Shown here: positions 23,408 to 35,080 of the stretch, one piece after another
Layout of the letters: each line of letters begins with the position of its first letter
Position numbering within the stretch: the first letter of the stretch is position 1
Assembly: GCA_022393335.1 (NCBI GenBank)
Contig: JAJEKB010021317.1
Span: 857,740 to 921,739, forward strand
Reading direction: 5' to 3'
Length of the DNA: 64,000 nt
Origin: Macrotrachela quadricornifera
Lineage: Eukaryota > Rotifera > Eurotatoria > Philodinida > Philodinidae
Notes under the pieces: generated by a model
The model's input: only the letters and a program-made list of their open reading frames with translations
What the model was told of the DNA's origin: nothing
The model's database searches: none
Position numbers and translations under genes: made by a program

Positions 23408-23708
23408 TTATATTCTTAATTGATCGAGAAATGCGAATTTGGTCGTACTGACTTTCGCACTTGATTTTCGTCAATGGCGAAGTTGTGTTCTCGCCGCCCT
23501 TTTGGCCGCAAACAAGGCGGGCCTTTGGCAATAGCCAATATTTCAGGCAGCCAGCAGCCAGCTTGAATAGCAGGCTCGATGTAAGAAAAATAGATGATTT
23601 CTGTACGATGAAAAGACGATTGTATTTATCTCTCTGTAATCATTATTTTTCGTGCCTTTGTTACTATAAAATGAACCAGTATACTATTAGATAGTATATT
23701 TTAACCAA

Positions 23709-23962
23709 TCTATATTATAATGTTCAGTGTGTGTCTGCCTGTTATCGGGTCAAAAAAACATGGTTTCAGCTTGATACGAGGAGTCAATAAAACATGGTTT
23801 CAGCGTGATACGAGGAGTCAATAAAACATGATTTCACCTTGATACGAGGAGTCAATAAAACACGATTTCACCGGGTGAATCCCTTTTCGTCCTCACTCTT
23901 GCGAACATCCGGTATCATGACCGGATGATCGGGAGTATAATTTTGAGTTACCGATGTCCGGA
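23709..23962 (+). mobile_element. Possible Helitron 5' end running into the gap
   Basis: TCTATATTATAATG preceded by A at 23708 resembles Helitron 5' termini (TC start, insertion between A and T), followed by a GTGTGTGTCTGCC stretch also common there. The 3' end cannot be checked because of the gap. Tentative. Confidence 0.3.
23757..23872. repeat. Tandem repeat, 34 bp period, about 3.5 copies
   Basis: The unit AACATGGTTTCAGC...GATACGAGGAGTCAAT recurs with its TGGTTT/TGATTT/CGATTT word at 23761, 23795, 23829 and 23863, an exact 34 bp spacing, with a few substitutions between copies. Confidence 0.9.
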
Positions 23963-24362
23963 NNNNNNNNNNNNNNNNNNNNNNNNNNNNNNNNNNNNNN
24001 NNNNNNNNNNNNNNNNNNNNNNNNNNNNNNNNNNNNNNNNNNNNNNNNNNNNNNNNNNNNNNNNNNNNNNNNNNNNNNNNNNNNNNNNNNNNNNNNNNNN
24101 NNNNNNNNNNNNNNNNNNNNNNNNNNNNNNNNNNNNNNNNNNNNNNNNNNNNNNNNNNNNNNNNNNNNNNNNNNNNNNNNNNNNNNNNNNNNNNNNNNNN
24201 NNNNNNNNNNNNNNNNNNNNNNNNNNNNNNNNNNNNNNNNNNNNNNNNNNNNNNNNNNNNNNNNNNNNNNNNNNNNNNNNNNNNNNNNNNNNNNNNNNNN
24301 NNNNNNNNNNNNNNNNNNNNNNNNNNNNNNNNNNNNNNNNNNNNNNNNNNNNNNNNNNNNNN
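23963..24362. other. Assembly gap (400 N)
   Basis: Run of N. On its two sides CCCTTTTCGTCCTC (about 23881-23894) and GAGGACGAAAAGGGA (about 24435-24449) are inverted copies, so the gap lies inside a foldback or repeat-rich element, which probably caused the assembly break. Confidence 0.95.
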
Positions 24363-24399
24363 TAGTTCCCGTTTCAATCCGTGATTAACACTTGGGATA

Positions 24400-24412
24400 G
24401 TTCCCTCGTAAG
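24400..24412. repeat. Solo copy of the TTCCCTCGTAAG terminal motif
   Basis: GTTCCCTCGTAAG, preceded by TTGGGATA, matches the right end of the 29685-32209 transposon (GATGTTCCCTCGTAAG). Its partner end may be in the gap. A similar solo motif is at 54253-54264. Confidence 0.55.
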
Positions 24413-25737
24413 ACCGTTGTTCGTAAAAAAAAGCGAGGACGAAAAGGGAGCCCCCCTTTTTGAACACACAACTCCACGGAATTAGGATGTTTCGATTACA
24501 AAAAATCGATCGTAAAATAAGAAAAATGGTCGAACATTGTTGTATAAAATCTGTCTGAGAGCAAGTTGCAATAAGCAAAACTATCTCTTCCGATCGCAAA
24601 CTTGAGATCAAAGAAAGTTTCCAAGCATTCTGATTCATAACCTTTCTAGATTTTGAAGAAAAACAACTTCAAGGTTAATATTGCAATGAATTTCTGTTAT
24701 CGGAAGCTAATCCTTTCATCATCTAAATCCAACTCGTAAGTGAAGTAAAACAAATTCGTCATCCATTGAACCAGTCCACTGGTATCATGTAATTCACGTT
24801 TTCAAATAGAAAACAATTTTGATGTTAGAGAAAAAAGAAATTTTATAATAAAACAAACGACTCAATAGCAAATCTATTTAGATGAACATTTCTAAATATA
24901 AATTTTTTTTGTCATTTTTAATATCTCCAAGAACAATGTTGACTTACTGCATCTTGATGGGAGAAAAGTCATGCGCCAGCAAGACTTACGAAGAAAATGA
25001 AATAACACGATCCACAGTATCGATTAACGGCATATATCATGTTCTGCTTACATCCTGTTGTTTTTACAGTAAAGACATGATCTATATGTTCACATATATC
25101 TGTGTTTTAACAGAAAAAGTTTGATGAAAGTAGATAAATATTCTGGTTTATTTCCTTTCTTCTATTATTTGAACAAGATTGATCAGAGGATTTCAGTTCT
25201 GTAAAATATATCAATGAGAGGATAAAAGAATTTACGAAGTGTCCATATTACTTTTGCTTACAAGAAAAATCGACAATAGAAAGTATGCCTATGAGAAAAA
25301 ACAATAGATATCGATATGATTTTTGGCGACAAAATAAGGAAATCATTAGATTTCACTTGATAAATTCATCACATCGAACGGCTGAACAATCAGGAGAAAC
25401 ATCTCAATCATATTCTTTCATGTCACAAACGACCGAAAATCAAGTAGCAATATAAGTTTATGATAACAACCAACTATAGGTAAAGGCACAATACATTGAA
25501 AATTAAATATATTAGAACAATGACCGTATTTTTTGTGCCAAACTGCCTATTAAATGGGCACTTTTTAAAGAAGTTACAGTCAAAATAAAATCGTCCAAAA
25601 ACTTTTATTTACTACTATAAATACAGATGGAATCAGAGATCGATTCATACTTAAAAATAAGAAAAACTAGTTTGGGTTTCATCGAATACAATAATCTGCT
25701 CATGTTTACTGTTTGGCTACAGATCAATCGAGTCAAA
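24413..25737. other. Intergenic
   Basis: No gene or repeat recognised apart from the flank of the gap-associated element; short ORFs lack family features. Confidence 0.5.
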
Positions 25738-26030
25738 TAATAATAATAATAATAATCATAACGTTCCATGGACATATCGCCCGTTGGGGCCGGTCGCAGT
25801 TATCATTACTAGTTTTCCACATTTAGTCGTCTTCTATCGTCTTTTTCTTTTTCCAGATGGTGGTATCTGCACCTTCTTCCATCCAACATACTGATTAAAG
25901 ATAGAGTCAACACGAATCGCTAATTTGAGACAACATTAGCAACACAGTACTATTGTGGGTACGTGCCAACCGACGTAACCACTCAACTATGTCGGCTTGA
26001 CTTATGGGTAGTCCCGTGATAATCAATAAT
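25738..26030 (-). mobile_element. Probable tRNA-derived SINE
   Basis: On the minus strand the unit starts near 26030 with a tRNA-like head containing TAGTTGAGTGGTTACG, which fits an RNA polymerase III box A. About 45-55 nt later comes GCGATTCGTGT, a poor box B. It ends at 25738 in a (TTA)n tail. A pol III head plus a simple A/T-rich tail is the usual SINE layout. An alternative is the 3' end of a truncated non-LTR element. Confidence 0.45.
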
Positions 26031-26743
26031 TTCAGTGCTGAATATTGTAAAGACTATAAGATTTATTTTGTAGACGAACTTGCACGTTAAAAATCCTTAA
26101 TTCGATTGTTTGCTAAATAATTTTCTACAGGGCAAATTTCTAGGGAAAAAGTGATTATTTTAGAAGAAAGGTTTCTCAAAATGAATCCATATAAAAGTTT
26201 TAACTAATTGTGAAATAACTAAATTTTTGTTTTTGGTTATGATGAATATCCACTTGATGATTAATGTTTTGCTTATTTGATAAAATATAATAAGAGACTT
26301 TCTAAGTCGTTGGACGATTATCTATTTCTCAGATAATTGTGTCTCAATTTAAATCGTTTTGAATGACAAGAAGAAAACAAATTGATTCGTTTTCTCTACT
26401 ATTCCAAACGACACGTTTCTCATGTTAATGTATTTAGCTGTATTCTATACCGACTGTCAAATCATAGTTCAACAGACTCATTAACAATTATCAATGTATG
26501 AATATATCAGGTACTATGCTTTTCACAGACATTCTAATACAATACTTGTGCATTGATTGCCGATTAAAAATCCTTTTCTTGTTTCTTTCCTTTTCTAGGT
26601 TTTTTTTTTCAAATAAATCTCTTTAATGTACAGAATTATTATTTGCAAACTACTTCTGTAGAATCATTGTGATCAAAGCATTAAATATAGCAAATAAATA
26701 TATTTTGTCAATTAATAAATAAAACAATTATAAAAAAAAAAAA
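26031..26743. other. Intergenic, downstream of MACPF gene
   Basis: AT-rich 3' flank; no gene recognised. Confidence 0.5.
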
Positions 26744-28069
26744 TCAAAACATAAATAAGATAAAAATGAAAATAAAAATTTGAAAAATCTTATATTGAAC
26801 ATAGTGAAATTGAGATATCGTACCACTCGATACATTTTTTTTCTGTGTAGTTTGTGGTTGTGTCGGTACAACAGGTGGAATTGAACAATCAAAACCAGAA
26901 TATCCATTATTACAACTACATGTTCCAAAACGAAAATATTCGCTTGGTACACAAGTTCCATGATCGGTACAATTATTATAACAGTAAATTGGATTAATAA
27001 TATAATTATTTAACGCTCGTAAAATTAATGCTGACTTATTTTGTATTAATGAATCATTAGGAAATCGAACTTGATTTAATAGATCAAAAATATTTCTAAT
27101 AGTGAATTTAATAATGATTGGATTTGATGGAACTGTTGTTGACCATTCAGTAATTGTTGTTAATGATGTATCACCACCTAATGTTGTAACATGTTTTTCT
27201 TGTACTTGAGACATAAATTGATTATGTGTTTCTTGATTATAACTGTACTGTTGTGTAGCACCTAATGATATATAAAATTCAACTTTTGCTTCATTTTTAA
27301 TATCATATCCTTGATTTTTTATTATTTGATAAGATTCATTTTTTATAAGAAGATTTTCTTGAGCAATTCCACCAAGTAAAATTTCTGAGAGAAAAGTAAA
27401 ACCAAAATAATTAAATATATAATCATAAATATATTTTTCAATAATAGTATTATAATTACAACATGGTAAATTATTAATGACATATAGAAATTCATCTGAT
27501 AATGGCATAAGTGGTTCAAACATTGATAATTTAACATAGGATATTTGTGCTGTTGTTCGTGTTACTGTTGTTTCCTTTTTAATAATAGTATCAATCATAT
27601 AACGTGTCTCTACTGAAGTTTCATATGAAAATAAAACAGGCTCAATATAACCACCCAAGTTAACATTAACTTTATTGGTAATTGATTCACGTAATTCTTG
27701 TAATGTACTTATTGTTTCTGTACTAGCAACCCATGATGTCGATGGTAGACAATCTAATTCTACATTTTCAGGTATTAATTTTTGTGTACATGATCCAATT
27801 GCTGGTTGTGTATATTTTAATTTGAATATTGAACGTCCAAATCCTTCCATTTGACAAATACCAGTATAACATACAGGATTTCCATACAATGGATTGTAAC
27901 CCATACCAATTTTATTTGAATTTTCTAACCAATTTGTACTATTTAAGGCAGCAAGATAATTTTTTACTCGTTCACTAGCAGCCAAAGCTCCATCAGGTAC
28001 ACTATCTGATGAAACATATTTATGTATACTGAAGAATAAAGTTAAGATCAAGATAAATCTGATAGACAT
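26744..28069 (-). CDS. MACPF-domain protein with EGF module and probable GPI anchor
   Basis: Single-exon 441-aa protein. An N-terminal signal peptide (about residues 1-21) is followed by a MACPF domain spanning roughly 60-350; its signature region at 217-226 reads as an aromatic-x-x-Phe-Gly motif in which the usual Thr-His is replaced by Phe-Thr, followed by a Gly-Gly pair at 233-234. An EGF-like module with six cysteines lies at about 363-395, then a Thr/Gln/Pro linker with an Asn-x-Ser site, and a hydrophobic C-terminal tail (427-441) that fits a GPI-anchor signal. MACPF proteins in animals can form membrane pores or act as adhesion or developmental proteins. The altered signature means pore activity cannot be assumed. 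Frame intact; EGF plus anchor suggests a cell-surface role. Confidence 0.85.
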   Translation of the reverse strand: MSIRFILILTLFFSIHKYVSSDSVPDGALAASERVKNYLAALNSTNWLENSNKIGMGYNPLYGNPVCYTGICQMEGFGRSIFKLKYTQPAIGSCTQKLIPENVELDCLPSTSWVASTETISTLQELRESITNKVNVNLGGYIEPVLFSYETSVETRYMIDTIIKKETTVTRTTAQISYVKLSMFEPLMPLSDEFLYVINNLPCCNYNTIIEKYIYDYIFNYFGFTFLSEILLGGIAQENLLIKNESYQIIKNQGYDIKNEAKVEFYISLGATQQYSYNQETHNQFMSQVQEKHVTTLGGDTSLTTITEWSTTVPSNPIIIKFTIRNIFDLLNQVRFPNDSLIQNKSALILRALNNYIINPIYCYNNCTDHGTCVPSEYFRFGTCSCNNGYSGFDCSIPPVVPTQPQTTQKKNVSSGTISQFHYVQYKIFQIFIFIFILFMF

Positions 28070-29684
28070 TTTTCTCCAATTAATGAATCTTTCTAAACAT
28101 TTCGATGGCTATTTATTTTCTTGCTGTACAAAAAGAAAAATCCAAATATTTTGTTTACTTACTAAAGTCATTAGACAGTGTCAAGGGAATTTTCACGTTT
28201 ACTTTAGAAAAAAAAAACATTTTACATTTTAACTCTTCGTCATGAATAAATAGAACATTTAACTTTTATTTGCTAGACAAACAATAATACAATTATTTTT
28301 CGAGATATTATTCATAAGCGCGTCGAAATGATTGTTTTTCGCGGAATACAAAACATGATGACGAAAACTTTCTTTTTATTTCTAAATGATTATTGTCAAT
28401 TTGACTTTTACGATTAACGTTTGTCGCATACTTTTCTAAGATGACACTATCTCCGACAACATTGATTTTAAGTATTTTTAGATCGATAATGAGAAACTAC
28501 ATGCATAGAGTAATGTTTCTCGTTTAAATAATCAAGACAAATGAAATTTTTGCTAGAATGAGAACAAAAAGTTTTTAATATCCTTATTGTTACTCCCTTT
28601 TTTTTCACAATAGTCATCAAAGCATTTTCGGACATTACGTGCAGTTCTTTCCTCTTCTTCAAATTTGCGATCAACTAGTTTACACTTCAAATGACTTATT
28701 GATCATTTTCTATGAGTAGATTTCATCTTCAAATTTATCGTAAAAGTTTCATTTGCGTTTATAAACTTGAGAGAAAATAGTCAAAGATAATGTTGTAAAA
28801 AGGATGACAAATAAAAACAATCGAAATTGCATTTCATTTCATCTCGTTCTTATTGTGCATTAAAAACAAATTTAAGTAATCATTCTATTTCGCGTGAAAA
28901 TGAATTATCAATGCAATAATGTAAACAATGGAAAAGTAAAAGAACTGACGGTATATGCTAAAAAGATCAATAAGTCTATCTATCAGAAGGAGAATATACA
29001 CAAAAACAAGTCTGTAAAAGCTAATTTTCAAGAAAATTGAATCACCGTAAATGTGATAAACTTTACCTTTTGCTTAGTAGATATTTAAGTTATTTTGAAT
29101 TTTTTATTTCTATTTTAACTTGAATTAGATAGTTATTGAAATTGATATGAAATATTTTTTGGTCATTTCTAGTTCGCATTCTAACGATAAGTAAAATAAA
29201 AGTTTTATCTTTAGCTATGCCAGTGCCTCAAAAATTTTTGATAATTTAACTTATTTTCGAACATGAATTAGGTGTCGATTCATGTTGTATTTGTTTTGCT
29301 TTCGACATTTATCTTGAATAATAGGAATCAAAAGAAAATAAAAATTTTTCTCTGCAGACACAGAACGAATACAAAAAAAAACGATAAAATTCTCGTAAGA
29401 AAAATATACAAATTTCAACGCAGAATGTTTAAATGATTACGAAAAAAAAAGAATAATGTAAGAAACCATAACATATTCGATGTTTTTGTGTAATTGTCTA
29501 AGAAATTTGACTCAAACGTTTCAAAAATTAAGCAAGATTTTATTTATATGTAATTTGTTACCGTAAACGTGTCAGGTATCTATAATTTATGCAATTAACA
29601 TAATCACCCAACTTTTGGAGATATCATGAAAGTGATTTTCACAGCCTAGCGAGTTAGGTTCACCCTCACCCACTTTGATAAGGA
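28070..29684. other. Intergenic
   Basis: AT-rich upstream flank of the MACPF gene. No gene, RNA or clear repeat recognised. Confidence 0.5.
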
Positions 29685-32209
29685 CTTATGGGGGAACATC
29701 CCGAACTGATTCCGAGCTTTTCACTTCAGACTTTGGCTACACATAGGACTCAGAGAGACTGAGAAAACCCCCGAATCGTTCGTGCCCATGGCGCTCTGTT
29801 CTCGAGAAATCTCCATGACTATACCCTCAAAAATAGAGCTTTTCAATTTTTTGATTTTTGATAATAACTGTTCGTAAGTCATCCGTTACAAAGAAAGAAA
29901 GATTAAGATTACTTTCTAAAAATTACATGATTTATTTTGATTTTCGGCTAAATTAAATTGTTCTCGCAATGTTTATACATTCATATTGTTTCTGCCTTAC
30001 TTGAAACAATGATCCAGGCAGCTGATTTGATCGCCACGTTAAATAAGCGAATGAAAAAAGAAGATGATTAGCAATGGGAAGGATACAAACGAACTCAAGA
30101 ATTTATTGAATTTCTTTATGCACCTATTTGAGATTTACGATGAATCTATGATTGATCAAGGAGATGTATAGGATGATTTTACGAATATTGGATATGAACC
30201 AGTTAATCTTGACGAAAGCGAAGATTCGGAATTAGAGAAAGAGATGGCAAAGACAAATTATGAATCGGATCAAACAATGGACACAAATGACAGCAATGGA
30301 CAGTCATCACTTGACTTTTCGGGAGTATATGCAATGAATGTTGGATTATTATAATGAAGTAGATCAATATGGAAGAGTATTATTCATAGATTTCGTCGAA
30401 TTTCTCATTGTCAATACCTGTCTCGCTTTCAAAAATGCGTTCTTCATGATGGATTTAAATAGCATAAGCTGAGCGAGGACGATTCATATGTCGTACAAAT
30501 GTGTGAAGAAGCGCGTCATCAATTTTTGTGTGTGCATGACACGAATTTACAACGGTGAACTATATTCAAAGCTCAACAATATAACCATATGTTTGCCTTT
30601 TTTCGATTAATGATTCAGACACACAAATGGATATTTGTCGACTACGAGTGAATTGCAATAAACGACTCTTTATTTCTTTATATTTCAAAAAGAGTTCATT
30701 CAATATCATTATTGAAATTAGATGATACGAGATTATCAATATCTATGTTGAATTTAGATAATAAGTAACATGAAAATGTTTGTATTAAACAGGCAAGAAA
30801 AAACGCCAAAGTCTTCATTACACTACTAGGAAGCACATAATCTTCACGAACCTTTAAAAGCATTTTAATATATTATTTCTTGATTTCGAGTAATGAATCA
30901 TGTTGTTCATATTTATAATATGATCTTTGTTCCTCATTTTCATCATGATTAGATAATACAGATGATGAAGCTTTTTTTGTCAGATGAACAATACAACATA
31001 TGTTTACGTATATAATATACAGATGATATTAAGAAAGTAAAAATAAATTTCGAATTACATAATGAACAATATGTACAAAACTGATGATCACTTCCATCCA
31101 CTTATCAAATATGCCACAAATCTTCATTGATACTATCAACACTCAGAAAACAAATTGTACATTTTTCAACATGATTAATAGACATTGACGAGAAAATTAT
31201 GAATAGATGAATTATAAACAAACAGAATAATAATAATCCTAAAATATATCAAATAATTGTCTGTATATTTCTGATGAATAATTGTTTCTTCCATATAATC
31301 AAAGCATAATACATATGTAGAAAGTTTAGATGTTAAGAATTTATGTGAACAATATAAAAGAAAAAAGAAATAATTATATTATATACTGATGATGATCTGA
31401 TTGTACGAGAACGAAATGGTTACTCACGGCAAAGGCAAAAACAAAATAAAACGAAGTGAAGACAAAAGAAAAGTAAACGATTAATGCATCGAATGCAATA
31501 ATATGATATACATGTGTGTTGATGGATATAAGGATAGAAAATATTGATGATAGGAATAAACGGATAAATAAATAGCTAGTTAATAAAACAAAATTATTAA
31601 TCTTCCAATAAAATTTCATATGAATTTCAGAGATAAAAATATTTTAAGGGATTTTTTCTCTGATAAAATAAATCATCATATATAAGTTTATTCCATGAAA
31701 CAAATCAAATTCTATACCCTTTGTCTATTTCGATGATTACTATATTAATTAACTCTTAAAATAGTGATGAGAAACATGCCAATTAATGGAATAATTATTC
31801 CTAAATCAAATATGATTCTCCGATTTCATTGAAAATCAAACTGAAGTTTTATGAATTAGAAAATCAAGCATTTTCGAAATTTTCATAATTCGAAAGATGA
31901 ATTATGAAAGCTTGAAAATGCTGGAGGTTTTCAAAAATTGATTTTCCAAAAAATAGAAAATCAAAAAAAATTACAGTATAGCCTAAGAGCTTCGATCCGA
32001 TCAATGTTTGACGTAGTTTTGATTTGAGACTCTCAAAAATCAAAAATTGAAAAAGCTCTATTTTTGAAGGTATAGTCATGAAGATATCTCGCGAACAGAG
32101 TGCTATGAGCACGAACGGTTCGGGGGTTTTCTTAGTCTCACTGAGTCCTACGTGTAACCAAAATATGAAGCCAAAAGCTTGGAATCAGTTAGGGATGTTC
32201 CCTCGTAAG
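29685..32209. mobile_element. 2.5 kb DNA transposon with ~177 bp terminal inverted repeats
   Basis: The left arm (29685-29862) and right arm (32034-32209) are inverted copies. Shared words include GGGAACATCCC / GGGATGTTCCC, GGACTCAG.GAGACT, AAAACCCCCGAA and CATGACTATACC. The interior holds a decayed transposase (30000-30620). The outermost bases are CTTATGGGGG on the left against CTTACGAGGG on the right. No target-site duplication is evident, so the true ends may be a few bases inward. Confidence 0.85.
30000..30620 (+). pseudogene. Decayed transposase, probable HTH/CENP-B-type N-terminal half
   Basis: Plus-strand fragments in shifting frames: IQAADLIATLNKRMKKEDD, then an acidic stretch, then FQKCVLHDGF, VQMCEEARHQFLCVHDTNLQ and a trace of YNHMFAF. 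The EARHQFL...HDTNLQRW-like block resembles the helix-turn-helix part of pogo/CENP-B-type transposases. Many stops and frameshifts are present. No catalytic DDE half is recognisable downstream within the element. Confidence 0.5.
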
Positions 32210-33007
32210 CTTAAATCAGTTGTTTTAACTTTCAAAGAGATATTAAAATTCAAAATGAATTAGAATGCAGTTTTTTCGTTCAATTTTTAATACTTAATTT
32301 GATTTTATATAGTTTTGTAGAATTTTCTTAAGTACGGTCACCATCAGTGGAATAAGAAAAAATATAAAATGATGTTAAATAATACTTGAAAACTGATGCA
32401 AACTATAGAACCACGATGTTTATAAAGTATCATAATGAATAGAGATATATCATTCCAATAACAATACATCAAACCAATGTAGAACGTCAGACCATGTGGA
32501 ACTTCAGTTCAAACACTTCACTGTCAAGTTATTTATATTTCAAAGAGATCTTTCTATTAATTTTACCACTCAGGATCGTGTTCGCGTCTATAAAGACATA
32601 TTCGGCTTGTTCAAGTGTGATGGAATCACGTTTTTTGATATCCTGCTCTTGATTATAACGCGATTCTTGAGACCAATTTGATATTGATCTATTTCCAGAG
32701 AAAAGTTCTCATACGTAAGTAGAAAATTCAGTTTATATAAGGTACATAATTGAAGTAGTAGATAAGTTTTTCTGTAAAAAAACATCTCACATTTCAATCA
32801 AATGTGACTTCCTACTTAGCTTTTTTTCAAGTCTATTTTACAGTTGATAACATCCATCATACAATAATAAAGCATGGCTGATAAGATAGATGATATTTTG
32901 TTTTTCTTTTACGTTGAATACAAGTCAGAATTTTGTATGAAAATTGGAGGTGTAGTAGTTATTTAGTTTGTCTTTATTGTTTTTAGATACTTTATAAAAT
33001 CATTTCT
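32210..33007. other. Intergenic, upstream of B-box gene
   Basis: No gene recognised. Expected to include the promoter and 5' UTR of the B-box gene. Confidence 0.5.
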
Positions 33008-34036
33008 ATGGCATCTTCTTCAATACGTAAACAATGTGCAAAAGTTGATGGTTGTAAGCAAGCTGGTGTAGCTCATTGTGAGGGATGTTCACAAACATTT
33101 TGTACTAAACATTTTAATGATCATCGTTATTTCCTAAATGAAAAAATAAATACAATCTTTAGTGATTATAATGATTTCAAGAGTATTCTCATTGGAGAAT
33201 CATCTTCCAGTTGTAATATACAACCAGCTATTCAACAAATTGATGATTGGGAAAAAAAATCAATTGAAAAAATTCAACAAAGAGCAACAGAATTACGACA
33301 TGAATTATCACAACTCGTAGATGCTCATATAGAAAGTCTATCAACAAAACTTCAATCTATAGCTAAACAATTAGAAAAAGCCAAAGAACAAGATGGTTTC
33401 ATTGAAACAGATCTTCGTTATTGGAAAAAACAACTTGATCATCTAAGATCAAATATCATTTTGCCATCAACTATTTTCATTCATGAACATGATAATATTC
33501 CATTAGTACATGATGTCTCAATCAGTCTTTTATCAACAGGAAAGGAATTATTTGACTGCGCTGTCGACAATGATGTCCAGATAAGGGAAGATGGAGAAGT
33601 AGCTATTGCTGTAAATTTTATCACAAGATATAGTAACATACGAGGAAAAAATTCTTATGCAATGGGTGCTCACAAAATTTGTCTAAAAATTGAACATACA
33701 TCAAATAAATGGATATTTTTGGGCATTCAATCAAAATCAACTCCGTTACAAAAAGCATCATATGTGTCTAAATGCACTTATGGATGGTGTAACAAGAACT
33801 ATATATACTCAAATGGATCATATATTGTCAATAAGACAGATCCACCTATTCGGATGAATACAAATGATATAATTAATCTATTCTTCGACTGTGACAATAG
33901 GAAAATTGTGATGATAAATGAAAACACTTTTTTAAAATATGAGCTCGATGTGGACATTAATAACTGTCCATTTCCTTGGCAACTTCATGTTATTCTTCGT
34001 GAACAACATAGTTGTATTCGTATTTTAGCATCATAA
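33008..34036 (+). CDS. B-box zinc-finger / coiled-coil protein (RING-less TRIM-like)
   Basis: Single-exon 342-aa protein. Residues about 9-45 form a B-box zinc finger (C..C....HC.GC...FC.KH..DH pattern). Residues about 75-155 are a Glu/Gln/Lys-rich coiled coil (QQIDDWEKKSIEKIQQ). Residues about 165-342 form a beta-rich domain with Trp and Gly positions like SPRY/B30.2 (HTSNKWIFLGIQ, YGWCNKNYIYSNG). There is no RING, so ubiquitin-ligase activity is not predicted; the layout suggests an oligomeric binding or scaffold protein. Start is the first ATG, immediately before MASSSIRKQC. Frame intact. Confidence 0.85.
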   Translation: MASSSIRKQCAKVDGCKQAGVAHCEGCSQTFCTKHFNDHRYFLNEKINTIFSDYNDFKSILIGESSSSCNIQPAIQQIDDWEKKSIEKIQQRATELRHELSQLVDAHIESLSTKLQSIAKQLEKAKEQDGFIETDLRYWKKQLDHLRSNIILPSTIFIHEHDNIPLVHDVSISLLSTGKELFDCAVDNDVQIREDGEVAIAVNFITRYSNIRGKNSYAMGAHKICLKIEHTSNKWIFLGIQSKSTPLQKASYVSKCTYGWCNKNYIYSNGSYIVNKTDPPIRMNTNDIINLFFDCDNRKIVMINENTFLKYELDVDINNCPFPWQLHVILREQHSCIRILAS

Positions 34037-35080
34037 ATAATATCTGTTCAATATGAGCATCGCAGTTTTTTGTTAAAAGAGAAAAAAAAAGTTTTTGGTA
34101 ACATCTAAGGTGTAACAGTTGTCTGGATTCTTTTTATATGGTGCAATAGAGTGCGTCAAGCTCTACAAGAGTATGAAAAAAAGGAAAATGCGTTTGTTTC
34201 TATGTATTGTATGTTTATCGCAGGTCAAAAGTCATTTATTGAATTTAACAGTTGTTCAACTACAAGGGCCAATGTGTATGGTTTTTCCTTGACTCCCGCA
34301 GATCAAAGAAACATATTTTTGATTTGATTCCAAGGAGAAAAAAATGGTCCTAGCTGCGAGTAAAATTGAGCCATCCGAAAGGCTTGTTAAAACTAATGTA
34401 AGTAACTGTAAGTGGCGTTTCAACAGAGACACCGACGAACGACTACTTATATATAAGAAATAGTATAAATTATCGAGTTTGTCAAATGAATTATATAAAT
34501 GTGCTTCATGATGAGTCCAACGGGTTGAAATAAACTGTCTACTTTAAAAAAAAACAACAGTATATAAGATAACAGATGAATTTAAAAAAATAAAGGAGAC
34601 TTTCTATAAGGAAGAAAGAACAACAATGTATCTGGTCCAATGAAAGTAAAGAAAAGTAGGTACACTAACAACATTGATATGAATTTCGGTCAGTTGAAGA
34701 AAATAAAACATAGACACATCCTATGCTTTGAGTAGAGTATAAATCTTAACATTTTACGCAACTATTTTCCAGTTTGCTCACAGACAACTCTTTGAAGACA
34801 TATTCATCGATTAGATTTCTTATACAAAATTTGATAATGTTTTACGACGAAACATGGGCGAATATAGGAGAAGAGAAAATATCAATCTAAATCGATGATC
34901 GAAGACAAGAGGAAAGACTCCGAAAAACAATTGTAAAAGATAATAGGCTAAGAGTTCTGCTCAACACTGTATTTTTATATAAATCTATATTTACTCGTTT
35001 AGCAATATCTGTTATCATCGATACGATGAGTTAGAAAAGCAGCTTTTCGTTTAAGATAAGATAACCGTAAATTCTGATCG
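34037..35080. other. Intergenic
   Basis: No gene or clear repeat recognised. Confidence 0.5.

Noticed and set aside
23709..24449. CRISPR array from the 34-bp repeats
   Set aside because: Units are directly adjacent with no unique spacers; a plain tandem repeat in a eukaryotic context.
24882..25124. 80-aa plus-strand ORF
   Set aside because: No domain, no codon signal distinct from background.
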